The notes beneath the pieces are model-generated. The model did no database searches and had not been told where the DNA came from. It saw nothing but the letters and a program-made list of their open reading frames with translations. Made by a program: the position numbers and the translations under genes. A stretch of DNA of 64,000 nucleotides from Pseudomonadota bacterium (GTDB lineage Bacteria; Pseudomonadota; Gammaproteobacteria; Burkholderiales; SG8-39), in NCBI GenBank assembly GCA_947455195.1, contig CANGMI010000001.1, positions 682,001-746,000 on the forward strand. Direction: 5' to 3'. Shown in pieces: positions 42,466 through 51,963 of this stretch; position 1 is the stretch's first letter, and the number at the start of each line of letters is the position of its first letter.

Positions 42466-44610
42466 ATGGAACGCTCGTTCAAGGAAGAAATCAAGTCGCT
42501 GCGCCTCGGTGAGGGCGACGAATTCGTCGGTGAGGGCATCCTCGCAGTCACCAAGGCCCTGCTGCAATCCGGCGTCTCCTACGTCGGAGGCTATCAGGGC
42601 GCGCCCATCTCTCACCTCATCGACGTGCTGACCGAAGCCGAAGACCTGCTCGGCGAACTCGGCGTGCATCTGGAGACCAATGCCTCGGAGGCCGCCGCCG
42701 CCGCCATGCTCGGTGCGTCGATCAACTATCCGATTCGCGGTGCGGTGGCGTGGAAGTCGACCGTGGGTACCAACGTGGCCTCCGACGCGCTGGCCAATCT
42801 CGCTTCGGCTGGCGTACTGGGCGGTGCCCTGATCGTGATCGGCGAGGATTACGGCGAAGGCGCCTCGATCATGCAGGAGCGCAGCCATGCGTTTGCGATG
42901 AAATCGCAGATCTGGCTGCTCGACCCTCGGCCCGATCTGCCCACCATCGTTCGCATGGTCGAACATGGCTTCGAATTGTCCGAGGCGTCGAACAGCCCGG
43001 TGATGCTCGAGCTGCGCATCCGCGCCTGTCATGTCCACGGCAGCTTTCGCACCCGCGACAATCGCGCGCCAGTGGTCTCGACCACCGAGCCGATGCAGTC
43101 GCCCGACTTCGACTATGGCCGCATCGTGCTGCCGCCCTCGACCTACACCCAGGAAAAGCACAAGATCGACGTGCGCTGGCCGGCTGCGGTGGCCTATGTT
43201 CGCGAACACAGGCTCAACGAAGTGTTCGAGGGTGACATCGACCAGCTGGGCATCATCTGCCAGGGGGGCATGTACAACGCCACCGTACGCGCTCTGCACC
43301 AGCTGGGACTGGCCGATGCCTTCGGCGCCTCGCGCATCCCGATCCTGTGCCTGAACGTGACCTACCCGCTCGTACCTGAGGAAGTCACCGGGTTTTGCAG
43401 CGGACGGGCGCACGTGCTCGTGGTCGAGGAGGGACAACCGGCCTTCATCGAAGACGCGGTACTTGCGGCCCTGCGCCGCGGTGATGTGAACGGTGCCGTG
43501 GTACACGGCAAGAATGTGCTGCCACTCGCCGGGGAGTACACCGGCGAGACCGTCGTGGCGGGTGTTCGGCGTTTTCTCGAGATGACCCTCGATGATCTGC
43601 CGGCCGGCAGTGTCCGGGTCGATACCGCGGCCATCACCACGCGGCATGACGCGCTCGGGGCTGCCAAGCGCCAGGCGCTCGGACTCCTGGGTGGCCCCGT
43701 GGCACCACGCCCCCCCGGTTTCTGTGTCGGTTGCCCGGAGCGTCCGGTGTTCTCGGCGATGAAGCTCATCGAACGCGAGGGTGGGCCCTTCCACATCTCG
43801 GCCGACATCGGCTGCCATCTCTTCTCGACCCTCCCACCGTTCAACATCGGCAACACGGTGCTCGGTTATGGGCTGGGCCTTGCTTCGAACGCGGCCGTCG
43901 ATCCGCTCTTCAACCGTCGCACGGTCACGGTGATGGGCGATGGCGGCTTCTGGCACAACGGACTCACCTCGGGCATCACCAATGCGGTGTTCAATCGCGA
44001 TGACGGCATCCTGGTCATCATGAACAACGGCTACACCTCGGCGACCGGTACCCAGCACATTCCGTCCTCGCCGCATCAGGCCGACACCAAGATGACCGGC
44101 ATGTCGATCCGCAAGGCGCTCGAGGGCATCGGCGTGAAGTGGGTGAAGACCGTGACCACCTACAAGGTGAGCCAGATGAAGGACACCCTGGCCGAGGCGA
44201 TGAATTCAACCTATGCCGGCCTCAAGGTCATCATCGCCGAGAGCGAATGCCAGCTGGAAAAGCAGCGTCGCATCAAGCCCCTGATCGCGAACCTCCTCAA
44301 ATCGGGCAAGCGCGTCGTGCGAACCCGCTTCGGGGTCGATGAGGATGTGTGCTCGGGCGATCATTCCTGCATCCGGCTCTCCGGTTGCCCTTCGCTCACG
44401 GTGCGCGATTCAACCGATCCGCTGAAGGTTGACCCGGTTGCCCATGTGAACAACGGCTGTGTCGGCTGCAGTCTGTGCGGCGAAGTCGCGCACGCAGCGG
44501 TGCTCTGCCCGTCATTTTTTCGTGCCGAGGTTGTTCAGAACCCGAGCTGGTGGGACTCCTTCCGCTGGCTGATCAGCCGAGCCTTCATCAGCGTCCTGCA
44601 ACGCGCCTGA
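42466..44610 (+). CDS. Indolepyruvate:ferredoxin oxidoreductase-like alpha subunit, copy 1
   Basis: A 714-residue thiamine-diphosphate enzyme subunit like IorA. Such enzymes oxidatively decarboxylate aryl- or branched 2-oxoacids to acyl-CoA with ferredoxin as acceptor. The N-terminal half has GEGILAVTKALLQSG, YVGGYQGAPISHL and ASEAAAAAMLGASINYP. The TPP site is GDG (491-493) to MNNGYTS. The C-terminus has a cysteine group CSGDHSCIRLSGC (from 629) and a ferredoxin-like site C665xxC668xxC671...C680. The beta-type partner gene follows 76 bases on, after a strong hairpin, and a second alpha copy comes next. Confidence 0.9.
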   Translation: MERSFKEEIKSLRLGEGDEFVGEGILAVTKALLQSGVSYVGGYQGAPISHLIDVLTEAEDLLGELGVHLETNASEAAAAAMLGASINYPIRGAVAWKSTVGTNVASDALANLASAGVLGGALIVIGEDYGEGASIMQERSHAFAMKSQIWLLDPRPDLPTIVRMVEHGFELSEASNSPVMLELRIRACHVHGSFRTRDNRAPVVSTTEPMQSPDFDYGRIVLPPSTYTQEKHKIDVRWPAAVAYVREHRLNEVFEGDIDQLGIICQGGMYNATVRALHQLGLADAFGASRIPILCLNVTYPLVPEEVTGFCSGRAHVLVVEEGQPAFIEDAVLAALRRGDVNGAVVHGKNVLPLAGEYTGETVVAGVRRFLEMTLDDLPAGSVRVDTAAITTRHDALGAAKRQALGLLGGPVAPRPPGFCVGCPERPVFSAMKLIEREGGPFHISADIGCHLFSTLPPFNIGNTVLGYGLGLASNAAVDPLFNRRTVTVMGDGGFWHNGLTSGITNAVFNRDDGILVIMNNGYTSATGTQHIPSSPHQADTKMTGMSIRKALEGIGVKWVKTVTTYKVSQMKDTLAEAMNSTYAGLKVIIAESECQLEKQRRIKPLIANLLKSGKRVVRTRFGVDEDVCSGDHSCIRLSGCPSLTVRDSTDPLKVDPVAHVNNGCVGCSLCGEVAHAAVLCPSFFRAEVVQNPSWWDSFRWLISRAFISVLQRA

Positions 44611-44625
44611 GCGCCCGTTACCCGC

Positions 44626-44669
44626 ACCCTGGCGAACAAGCCCTCCGCGCCTGTCCGTTCGCGCAGGGT
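44626..44669 (+). other. Strong hairpin between oxidoreductase alpha-1 and beta genes
   Basis: ACCCTG-GCGAAC (44626-44637) pairs with GTTCGC-CAGGGT (44657-44662 and 44664-44669). This gives 12 base pairs with one unpaired G and a 19-base loop. It ends five bases before the GGAGAG ribosome-binding site of the beta gene and has no T-run, so it is not a plain terminator. It could set subunit stoichiometry or protect the RNA. Confidence 0.6.
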
Positions 44670-44686
44670 CTACTGGAGAGTCCTGC

Positions 44687-46258
44687 ATGAGCCCATTGCC
44701 CGAACGCCCGCTCACCATCCTGATCGCCGCCCTGGGTGGTGAAGGGGGCGGCGTGATGGCCGACTGGCTGGTGGCGGCCGCCACCGCGCAGCGCTTCCCG
44801 GTGCAGAGCACCTCGATTCCAGGCGTCGCCCAGCGCACCGGGGCCACCACCTACTATCTGGAGATCTACCCGGTACCGACCACCGAACTCGGTGATCGCC
44901 GGCCGGTACTCGCCCTGACCCCTTCGCCCGGCTATGTCGACCTGATGGTGGCGTCCGAACTCATCGAAGCCGGACGGGCGATGCAGAACGGCTTCGTGAG
45001 CCCGGAGCGCACCACGCTCGTGGCCTCGACCCATCGCATCTACACCACGCTCGAGAAGATGCAGATGGGCGATGGCCGCATCGACCCGGAACGCATCCTC
45101 AGCGCGGCTGGCACGCTCGCACGTCGGGCGCACCTGTTCGACATGGCTGCTCTGGCCCAGCAGGCCGGCACCGTCATCAGTGCCGTCCTCTTTGGCGCGA
45201 TGGCAGGCGCAGGGGTGCTGCCCCTGCCCCGCACCGCCTGCGAAGCGGTCATCCGGGCATCAGGCAAAGGTGTTGAAGCCAGCCTGCGCGGCTTCGACCT
45301 CGGCTGGAAACACGCGACCGGCGAGGCCACCGAGCGGCCTGCCGAACAGATCAAGCGCTGGGCAGCCAACCCCTCGGAGCGCGTGCACGCAACGCTGCCC
45401 GCCGAGGTACACCCGTTTGCCGACGAAGGAGCCGCTCGCACCGCCGACTTCCAGGACGCCGCCTACGCGAGCCTGTATCTCGACCGGGTAGAGGCCATTG
45501 CGAAGATCGATCGCGAACAAGGGGGCGGGGCTGCCGGCTACGCGCTCACCCGCGAGACCGCACGGTTTCTGGCGCTCTGGATGTGCTTCGAGGACGTGAT
45601 TCGCGTGGCCGATCTCAAGACCCGGCGCAGCCGGGTCGATCGGGTGCGCGATGAGGCCATGGCCAAACCGCATGAGCCCGTCCATATCGTCGAATATCTG
45701 AAGCCGGGCATCGAAGAAATTGCCTCGATCCTGCCGGCAGCCCTCGGGCGCGCCTTCGAGGGCTGGGCGAAGCGACGCGGCCTGCGACTGCAAAAGGGTC
45801 TCTATATCCGCTCGACCAGCCTCACCGGTTTTCTCATGCTGCGCACCCTGGCAGCCCTGCGGCCGTTGCGCCGCGCGAGCCTGCGCTTCGGCATCGAGCA
45901 GCAGACCATCGATCGCTGGCTTGCCGCCGTGCGCAGCGCGGCAGCCCTCGATCTGGGCCTCGCACTGGAGATTGCGCTGCTCGGTCGGCTGATCAAGGGC
46001 TATGGTGACACCTACCAGCGTGGGCGCGACAACTTCCTGCGCATCATGGATACGCTGGTCGACGCGACTGACGGCCGTGAACCGGCCTCGCGGCGAGCCG
46101 CCATCCGCGCTGCGCGCGAAGCGGCGCTCGCCGACCCGGAAGGCCGCAAGCTCGAAGGCAGCCTCGCCGCCGTCGGCATCACGCCGCTGCCACCGCGGGC
46201 CAAGCCCATCCAGTTTCTGCGCAAGCCGCCAGTACGAACGGGGGGGCGCGCCCTCTGA
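44687..46258 (+). CDS. Indolepyruvate oxidoreductase beta-family subunit with DUF6537-like region
   Basis: A 523-residue protein. The first ~190 residues are the catalytic gamma-type domain of 2-oxoacid oxidoreductases (LIAALGGEGGGVMADWLV, STSIPGVAQRTGATTYY, VASELIEAGRAMQNG), which holds the acceptor side of the active centre. The remainder is a long helical region with FLALWMCFEDVIRVADLKT that resembles the extra domain (DUF6537) of fused IorAB proteins. It is the only subunit of this type here, although two alpha genes flank it. GGAGAG is the start-site box at about eight bases. Confidence 0.88.
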   Translation: MSPLPERPLTILIAALGGEGGGVMADWLVAAATAQRFPVQSTSIPGVAQRTGATTYYLEIYPVPTTELGDRRPVLALTPSPGYVDLMVASELIEAGRAMQNGFVSPERTTLVASTHRIYTTLEKMQMGDGRIDPERILSAAGTLARRAHLFDMAALAQQAGTVISAVLFGAMAGAGVLPLPRTACEAVIRASGKGVEASLRGFDLGWKHATGEATERPAEQIKRWAANPSERVHATLPAEVHPFADEGAARTADFQDAAYASLYLDRVEAIAKIDREQGGGAAGYALTRETARFLALWMCFEDVIRVADLKTRRSRVDRVRDEAMAKPHEPVHIVEYLKPGIEEIASILPAALGRAFEGWAKRRGLRLQKGLYIRSTSLTGFLMLRTLAALRPLRRASLRFGIEQQTIDRWLAAVRSAAALDLGLALEIALLGRLIKGYGDTYQRGRDNFLRIMDTLVDATDGREPASRRAAIRAAREAALADPEGRKLEGSLAAVGITPLPPRAKPIQFLRKPPVRTGGRAL

Positions 46259-46267
46259 CGCCGCGTT

Positions 46268-46293
46268 GCGCAAGACTCGCGACGAGTTCGCGC
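46268..46293 (+). other. Small hairpin between oxidoreductase beta and alpha-2 genes
   Basis: ACTCG/CGAGT (46275-46279 with 46283-46287) around a three-base loop, with outer GCGC/GCGC arms and a small internal loop. It lies upstream of a GAGGAG box for the second alpha gene. It is weaker than the hairpin at 44626-44669. Confidence 0.4.
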
Positions 46294-46326
46294 CACGGAC
46301 AGGGAAACTGACGAGGAGACCGAGCG

Positions 46327-48474
46327 ATGGAGCGACTGTTCACCGAGGAGATTCAGGCCCTGCAACTGGGTGAGGGTGACATATTCCATGGCGAGGGAAT
46401 ACTTGCGGTCACCAAGGGGCTGCTGCAGTCGGGTGTGGCCTATGTCGGCGGTTATCAGGGCGCACCGGTCTCGCACCTGCTCGACGTGATGGTGCAGGCG
46501 CGCGAGTATCTCGACACGCTGGGGGTGCATGTCGAAGCCTGTACCAACGAAGCCTCGGCGGCGGCGATGCTCGGCGCATCGATCAACTATCCGATGCGCG
46601 GTGCAGTCACCTGGAAATCGATTGTCGGCACCAATGTCGCATCGGATGCGCTGTCGAACCTTGCCTCGGCAGGCGTCACCGGTGGTGCACTCATCGTGGT
46701 GGGCGAAGATTATGGCGAGGGCGCGAGCGTCATCCAGGAACGCACCCACGCCTTTGCGCTCAAGTCGACGATGTGCCTGGTCGACCCGCGCCCCGATCTC
46801 TCGCACATCGTCGACATGGTCGAGGCGTCATTCGAACTGTCCGAGGCCTGCAATGCGCCGGTCATGATGGAATTGCGGATTCGTGCCTGCCATGTGCAGG
46901 GGAGCTTCACGACCCGCGCCAACCGCGCACCCGCACTCTCGGCGCGCGCGCCGATGGCCGAGCCCGCTGCCTTCCTCTACGACCGCCTCGCACATCCGCC
47001 AGCCACCTTCCGCCACGAAAAGCTGAAGTCCGATGTGCGCATGCCGGCTGCACGCAAGTACATCACGGCGCACGGCCTGAACGAACGGGTCGATGGCATC
47101 CATGGCGACCTGGGGATCATCGTACAGGGTGGCCTGCATCCGAACCTGGTGCGCGCGATGCAGCAACTGGGCCTGGCCGATGGCTTCGGAGATAGTCAGT
47201 TGCCGATGCTCATCCTGAACGTGGTGTACCCGCTCGTACCCGAGGAGGTGACTGCGTTCTGTACGAGCCGGCGTGCCGTGCTCGTGATCGAGGAAGGGCA
47301 ACCTGAATTCATCGAGCAGGAACTCGCTCTCGTCCTCCGACGCGCCGGTGTCGATACCGCCCTGCACGGCAAGGACATGCTGCCGCTCGCCGGTGAATAT
47401 ACGGCCGAAGTGATCCTGCGCGGTCTGCATCGCTTCGTGGCAACCCACGGTCCGCAGATCGACGTCGCGGCGGGCACCCGGACCATCGAGCAGATCGACG
47501 CATTGCGCGCCCAGGCCGCAAGCGCACTGGGCACCGGCATGCCACCGCGTCCACCGACCTTCTGCGTCGGCTGCCCGGAACGACCCGTGTTCGCTGCCAT
47601 CAAGCTTGTCGAACGCGAGGTGGGCACGCCACACATCGCCGGTGACATCGGCTGCCATGCACTTGCCACGTTCGAGCCATTTTCGATCGGCAACTCGATC
47701 CTGGGCTACGGCATGGGGCTGGCCAGTGCGGCCGCGGTAGGCCCCGCCATGAGTCGTCGCACCCTGTCGATCATGGGCGATGGCGGGTTCTGGCACAACG
47801 GCTTTCTCTCGGGCGTCTCGTCAGCCCTGCACAACGGCGACGATTCGATTCTGGTCGTCATGAAAAATGGCTACACATCGGCCACCGGCACCCAGGATGT
47901 CCTGTCGACCCCGGCCGAGAGCGCGCGCGCCGCCGCACGCGCCAACAGTGCGGTACACGCCGATCAGCGCATCGAGCACACGCTCAAGGGGGCTGGTGTG
48001 CAGTGGCTTCGCACCGTCAACAACTACCGGGTAGGCGACATGGTGAATGCCTTGCGCGAGGCCTTCACCACGGCGCAGGGCGGGCTCAAGGTCATCATCG
48101 CCGAAGGCGAATGCCAACTCGAGCGTCAGCGCCGAATCCGACCGATTCTGGCCGGATTGCTCCGCGCGGGCGAACGCGTGGTGCGCACCCGCTTCGGCGT
48201 CGATGCCGACACCTGCTCGGGTGACCATTCGTGCATACGGCTCTCGGGCTGCCCTTCGCTCACGCTGCGTGACTCGGGTGACCCGCTCAAGGTCGACCCG
48301 GTGGTTCAGGTGAATCACGCCTGTGTCGGCTGCGGTCTCTGTGGCGAAGTGGCGCATGCGGCCGTCCTCTGCCCCTCGTTCTACCGCGCCGAGATCGTGC
48401 AGAATCCGGGCTTTCTCGACCGCCTGCTCTGGCGCGTTCGCCATCGCGTGACCGGCTGGCTCGCACCGCATTGA
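46327..48474 (+). CDS. Indolepyruvate:ferredoxin oxidoreductase-like alpha subunit, copy 2
   Basis: A paralogue of the subunit at 42466-44610, of almost equal length (715 residues) and clearly collinear from end to end. It shares EGILAVTKGLLQSGVAYVGG, ASINYPMRGAVTWKS, the TPP region MGDGGFWHNG and the C-terminal cysteines CSGDHSCIRLSGC and CVGCGLCG...CPS. One visible change is MKNGYTS where copy 1 has MNNGYTS, at the second part of the TPP motif. The middle (about 380-420, residue stretch with TPAESARAAARANSAVH later) differs more. It probably acts on a different 2-oxoacid or is an alternative partner of the same beta chain. Confidence 0.9.
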   Translation: MERLFTEEIQALQLGEGDIFHGEGILAVTKGLLQSGVAYVGGYQGAPVSHLLDVMVQAREYLDTLGVHVEACTNEASAAAMLGASINYPMRGAVTWKSIVGTNVASDALSNLASAGVTGGALIVVGEDYGEGASVIQERTHAFALKSTMCLVDPRPDLSHIVDMVEASFELSEACNAPVMMELRIRACHVQGSFTTRANRAPALSARAPMAEPAAFLYDRLAHPPATFRHEKLKSDVRMPAARKYITAHGLNERVDGIHGDLGIIVQGGLHPNLVRAMQQLGLADGFGDSQLPMLILNVVYPLVPEEVTAFCTSRRAVLVIEEGQPEFIEQELALVLRRAGVDTALHGKDMLPLAGEYTAEVILRGLHRFVATHGPQIDVAAGTRTIEQIDALRAQAASALGTGMPPRPPTFCVGCPERPVFAAIKLVEREVGTPHIAGDIGCHALATFEPFSIGNSILGYGMGLASAAAVGPAMSRRTLSIMGDGGFWHNGFLSGVSSALHNGDDSILVVMKNGYTSATGTQDVLSTPAESARAAARANSAVHADQRIEHTLKGAGVQWLRTVNNYRVGDMVNALREAFTTAQGGLKVIIAEGECQLERQRRIRPILAGLLRAGERVVRTRFGVDADTCSGDHSCIRLSGCPSLTLRDSGDPLKVDPVVQVNHACVGCGLCGEVAHAAVLCPSFYRAEIVQNPGFLDRLLWRVRHRVTGWLAPH

Positions 48475-48515
48475 GGGCAGTCCTTCACGGCCCTTTTCCA
48501 TCGACGACAGACACC

Positions 48516-49310
48516 ATGATCCAGACCCTCGAGACGCTTGCCGTCACCGAACCCGCACCTGGCCTTCTGCTGGTGACACTCAACCGGCCTGAGGTGGCGA
48601 ACGCCATCAACACCCAGTGCGGACGCGATCTCAAGGCGGTGTTCCAGGCGCTGGAAAATGACTTCCGGCCCTATCGCTGCGTGGTCATCACCGGTGCCGG
48701 TGAGCGCGCCTTCTGTGCCGGTGGTGATCTCAAGGAGAGGAACACGCTCGACAACGAGCAGTGGGTGCTGCAGCACGAACTGTTCGAGGCTGCCTTTCGC
48801 GCAGTCATCAACTGCCCGCTGCCGGTCATTGCCGCCGTGAACGGTGCCGCCTACGGGGGCGGCCTGGAACTCGTGCTTGCCTGCGACTTCGCCTACGCTG
48901 CGAGCACGGCTCGCTTTGCACTGACCGAGACATCGCTTGGAATCATGCCCGGCTGTGGGGGCACACAAGCCCTGCCGCGCATCGTCGGCGAGCGCCGCGC
49001 CAAGGAGCTGATTCTCTCGGCGCGTGCGTTCAGCGCCCCGGACGCCCTCGAGTGGGGCATCGTCAATGCGCTGAGTGAACCCGGCCAGGTGCTGGCCGAC
49101 ACCCTCGCGATTGCGCAGCGCATCGCCGACAACGCCCCCTTGTCGGTGCGTCAGGCCAAGCACTCGATTCACTACGGGCTGCAAATGGACCTGCGCTCGG
49201 GCATGATGTTCGAGATCGAGGCCTACCAGCGCATGGTGGGCAGCGAAGACCGGCTCGAGGGTGTGCGGGCCTTCAACGAGCGCAGAAAGCCGCAATGGAA
49301 GGGCCGCTGA
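48516..49310 (+). CDS. Enoyl-CoA hydratase/isomerase family protein
   Basis: A 264-residue crotonase-fold enzyme. The oxyanion-hole segment is ERAFCAGGDLKE, followed by VNGAAYGGGLELVLACD and ALTETSLGIMPGCGGTQALPR. The two glutamates that catalyse water addition in hydratases are both conserved (GGGLEL and LTETSLG). The start MIQTLETL at 48516 gives the usual length. It follows the second alpha subunit by 41 bases and fits processing of an acyl-CoA made by the oxidoreductases. Its exact substrate is unknown. Confidence 0.92.
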   Translation: MIQTLETLAVTEPAPGLLLVTLNRPEVANAINTQCGRDLKAVFQALENDFRPYRCVVITGAGERAFCAGGDLKERNTLDNEQWVLQHELFEAAFRAVINCPLPVIAAVNGAAYGGGLELVLACDFAYAASTARFALTETSLGIMPGCGGTQALPRIVGERRAKELILSARAFSAPDALEWGIVNALSEPGQVLADTLAIAQRIADNAPLSVRQAKHSIHYGLQMDLRSGMMFEIEAYQRMVGSEDRLEGVRAFNERRKPQWKGR

Positions 49311-49462
49311 GGTCACGCGGACGCAGCAGGTCGGCCAGGCACGAACAGAGCGGCATTCGGCCATGCCTGCAGGCTGAGGCAGCAAGGGCCCGAAGCGACA
49401 GCATGGGTCGGCGATCTGCTGCATGAAGCCCCAGGCATCAGGAAGAACACCGAGGAGACAGG

Positions 49463-50665
49463 ATGAGACCGATCAACACGGCACCGATGACCGAGCGGTG
49501 TGCCCCCCTTGCGCACGCCTTGCGCTCTGCCGCACAGGCGCTGGGGCTCGCCCTCGCCGCCAGCGCCTGGCTGCACACGTCAGCGCTGGCGCAGACACCG
49601 GCAAGCCCGATCATCGTCGGCGAAATCACGCCGCTCACCGGACCCGCCGCCACCGTCGGCACGCGACTGAACCAGGTCAACCGGCTCTGGGCCGATGACC
49701 TCAATCGACGCGGCGGCATCAACGGACGGCGTATCGAACTCGTCACCTGCAACGACGAGTCGCGCCCCGAACGCGCTGCGAGCTGCACCCGCGACCTGAT
49801 CGAGCGCGGCACCAGCCTCTTTCTGCTGAACGCGCTCACGGCGGGGGTGCGGGCCTCGATGCCGCTGCTCACCAACGGTCCGGTGGCCCTGGTGCTCACC
49901 CCGAACATCCTGCCGGCACCCGGCACGTTCGTGTTTCAGGTGAGCCCTTCCGAGACCGACCTCACCCAGGCCATCGCGCAGTGGTTGCGCGCAGGCAAGG
50001 CCAGCAGCCTCGCTGTCGTGGCGGCCACGGACGCGAGTGGCGAGAGCGCGATCCAGGCAGCTCGCAAGGTCTTTCCGGCGGCTGGAATCGACATGCGCCT
50101 CGCACGCATCGACCTGCGCGCGACCGACGCCTCGAGCCAACTGGCGGCCGTGGCTGGCGAAGGGGTTGGCGCCATCTACTCGGCCTACTCGGGTGGCGGT
50201 GCCGGGGTGGTCGTCAAGAGCTATCGCAACTTCGACCTCACGCTCCCGCTCATCGTGAGCTATGCCAACATCAACGCCGCGTTCCTGCGCCTCATCCGCG
50301 AGGACATGCCACGGCGGCTGCTCGGCACGAGCATCAGCGCGCTGGTACCTGAAGAGCTCGCCTCGAGTGCCGCCCGGGCCCGCACGAGTGCCTTCGCACA
50401 ACGCTACCAGGAGAGCTACAACGAGCCCCCCGACATGCTCAATCTCATCGGCAAGCTCTCGGTGGACACTGCCGAGGCGGTGCTTCGCAACGTGAAGAAC
50501 CCCGCTGACGCACGCGCCGTAAAGCAGTTCCTGGAAACCACCGCCGTGGAGAGCCTGCACACGATCCGATTCAGCCCCGAGAGCCATGTGGGGCTGGGCG
50601 AAGCCGACACGATGGTGGTCGAATGGCGCGGTGATCGCTGGGCGCGCGCCGGAGCCGTACGATGA
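49463..50665 (+). CDS. LivK-type ABC transporter substrate-binding protein
   Basis: A 400-residue periplasmic binding protein of the branched-chain amino-acid/amide type (peripla_BP_6). The signal peptide ends near TSALAQTPA. The domain begins IIVGEITPLTGPAATVG and contains NRRGGINGRRIEL (family glycine-rich loop) and, in the second lobe, GVGAIYSAYSGGGAGVVVKS. No liv permease or ATPase genes are nearby. It overlaps the P450 gene by four bases (ATGA), so it is expressed with it. It may recognise the P450's substrate or another compound. Confidence 0.88.
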   Translation: MRPINTAPMTERCAPLAHALRSAAQALGLALAASAWLHTSALAQTPASPIIVGEITPLTGPAATVGTRLNQVNRLWADDLNRRGGINGRRIELVTCNDESRPERAASCTRDLIERGTSLFLLNALTAGVRASMPLLTNGPVALVLTPNILPAPGTFVFQVSPSETDLTQAIAQWLRAGKASSLAVVAATDASGESAIQAARKVFPAAGIDMRLARIDLRATDASSQLAAVAGEGVGAIYSAYSGGGAGVVVKSYRNFDLTLPLIVSYANINAAFLRLIREDMPRRLLGTSISALVPEELASSAARARTSAFAQRYQESYNEPPDMLNLIGKLSVDTAEAVLRNVKNPADARAVKQFLETTAVESLHTIRFSPESHVGLGEADTMVVEWRGDRWARAGAVR

Positions 50666-51963
50666 ATGCACAGGCTGACGATGCCGCGCTCATCCGGGAT
50701 ATTGCCCGGCGCTACGACCCGTTTGGCACGGCACTGCTCGATGACCCCTATCCCTTCTTCGCCGAGGCCCGGGCCGCCACACCGGCATTCTTCAGCGAAC
50801 CCTTGCAGCACTGGGTCATCACGCGCCACGCCGATGTGCGCGACGTGCTGCGCAACACCACCCTTTACTCGGCCGCCAACACACTCGAAACCCTGAAACC
50901 GCTGTGCCCCTACGCACGGCAGGTGCTGATCGAAGGTGCGGTACGGCCGCCCCCCGCCCTCACCAACAACGACCCGCCATCTCATACCCGCGCCCGTCGC
51001 ATCGCCAACGCGGCCTTCACCCCTCGCCGCGTCGCTCAGATGGAAGATTTCATTCGCGCGACCACGCGCCAGTTCATTACCGAGCGCTTCAGGGACGGCC
51101 GTGCAGACCTCATCCGCGATCTCGCCTGGGAACTGCCGGCGCTGGTGATCTTCAACGTGATCGGACTCTCCGATGACGAAGTACACCGCATCAAGGCGGC
51201 AGCCCAGAACCGGCTGCTCTTCAACTGGGGATTTCCCACCGATGAAGAGCAGACCGAGCTGGCGCGCGATACGGTTGCCCTGTGGCACTTCATCCAGGCC
51301 TTCGTCGAACGCCGCGCCGAAAACCCCGGCGAGGACTTCACCAGCGACCTGCTGCGCGGACGGGACGAGAACGCAGGCGGTCTGAGTCAGGGTGAGGCCT
51401 GTTCGGTGCTCCTCGCGCTGCTGGTGGCCGGTCACGAAACCACCACCTCGCTCATCGGCAACGCGGTACGCTGGCTGCTGCGCGACCGAAGCCACTGGGA
51501 TGCCGTACGCCAGGACCCGACACGACTGCCAAATGCCATCGAGGAAGTGCTGCGGATCGAACCCTCGATCCATACCTGGCGCCGGCGCAGCCTCGCCCCG
51601 GTCCGGTTTGGCGACGTCGACATACCCGCAGGTGCGAACCTGCTGCTGCTGATTGGCGCTGCCAACCACGATCCGGCCGTGTTCGCCGATCCGGACCAAT
51701 TCGACATTGCCCGCACGAATGCCCGCGAGCATCTCTCGTTCGGACACGGCGCGCATATCTGTCTGGGAGCGCCCCTTGCACGACTCGAAGCCCGAGTCGT
51801 GCTCGAGGAACTCGGACGGGCATTCCCCGATCTGACGATCGACCCCGATTGGCAGATGCAGGTGCTGCCCACGCTGTCGTTCCGCGGTCCGGCCGAATTG
51901 CCGGTGTCCTGGCACCATGGACCCCGCAAGGAAGCTCAAGCAATGAAAGGACTTGCCCGATGA
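50662..51963 (+). CDS. Cytochrome P450
   Basis: A soluble 433-residue bacterial P450 monooxygenase. The I-helix oxygen-activation motif is AGHETT (256-261), the K-helix motif is EEVLRIEPS, with the partner arginine in HTWRRRS, and the haem-binding loop is FGHGAHICLG with C367 as thiolate ligand. It is near full family length with no membrane anchor. The gene overlaps its neighbours by four bases on both sides. No ferredoxin or ferredoxin reductase is next to it, so its electron donor is unclear; the adjacent NAD(P)H oxidoreductase is a candidate only. Confidence 0.95.
   Translation: MNAQADDAALIRDIARRYDPFGTALLDDPYPFFAEARAATPAFFSEPLQHWVITRHADVRDVLRNTTLYSAANTLETLKPLCPYARQVLIEGAVRPPPALTNNDPPSHTRARRIANAAFTPRRVAQMEDFIRATTRQFITERFRDGRADLIRDLAWELPALVIFNVIGLSDDEVHRIKAAAQNRLLFNWGFPTDEEQTELARDTVALWHFIQAFVERRAENPGEDFTSDLLRGRDENAGGLSQGEACSVLLALLVAGHETTTSLIGNAVRWLLRDRSHWDAVRQDPTRLPNAIEEVLRIEPSIHTWRRRSLAPVRFGDVDIPAGANLLLLIGAANHDPAVFADPDQFDIARTNAREHLSFGHGAHICLGAPLARLEARVVLEELGRAFPDLTIDPDWQMQVLPTLSFRGPAELPVSWHHGPRKEAQAMKGLAR

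Noticed and set aside
42367-44076. A 569-codon frame antisense to the alpha-1 subunit gene
   Set aside because: Shadow of a gene with clear TPP motifs; no recognisable domain in the antisense protein.
49360-49375. A 16-base match between 49360-49375 and 61278-61293 (GCCATGCCTGCAGGCT)
   Set aside because: Single short match in unrelated contexts; likely chance at this GC content and no repeat family seen.
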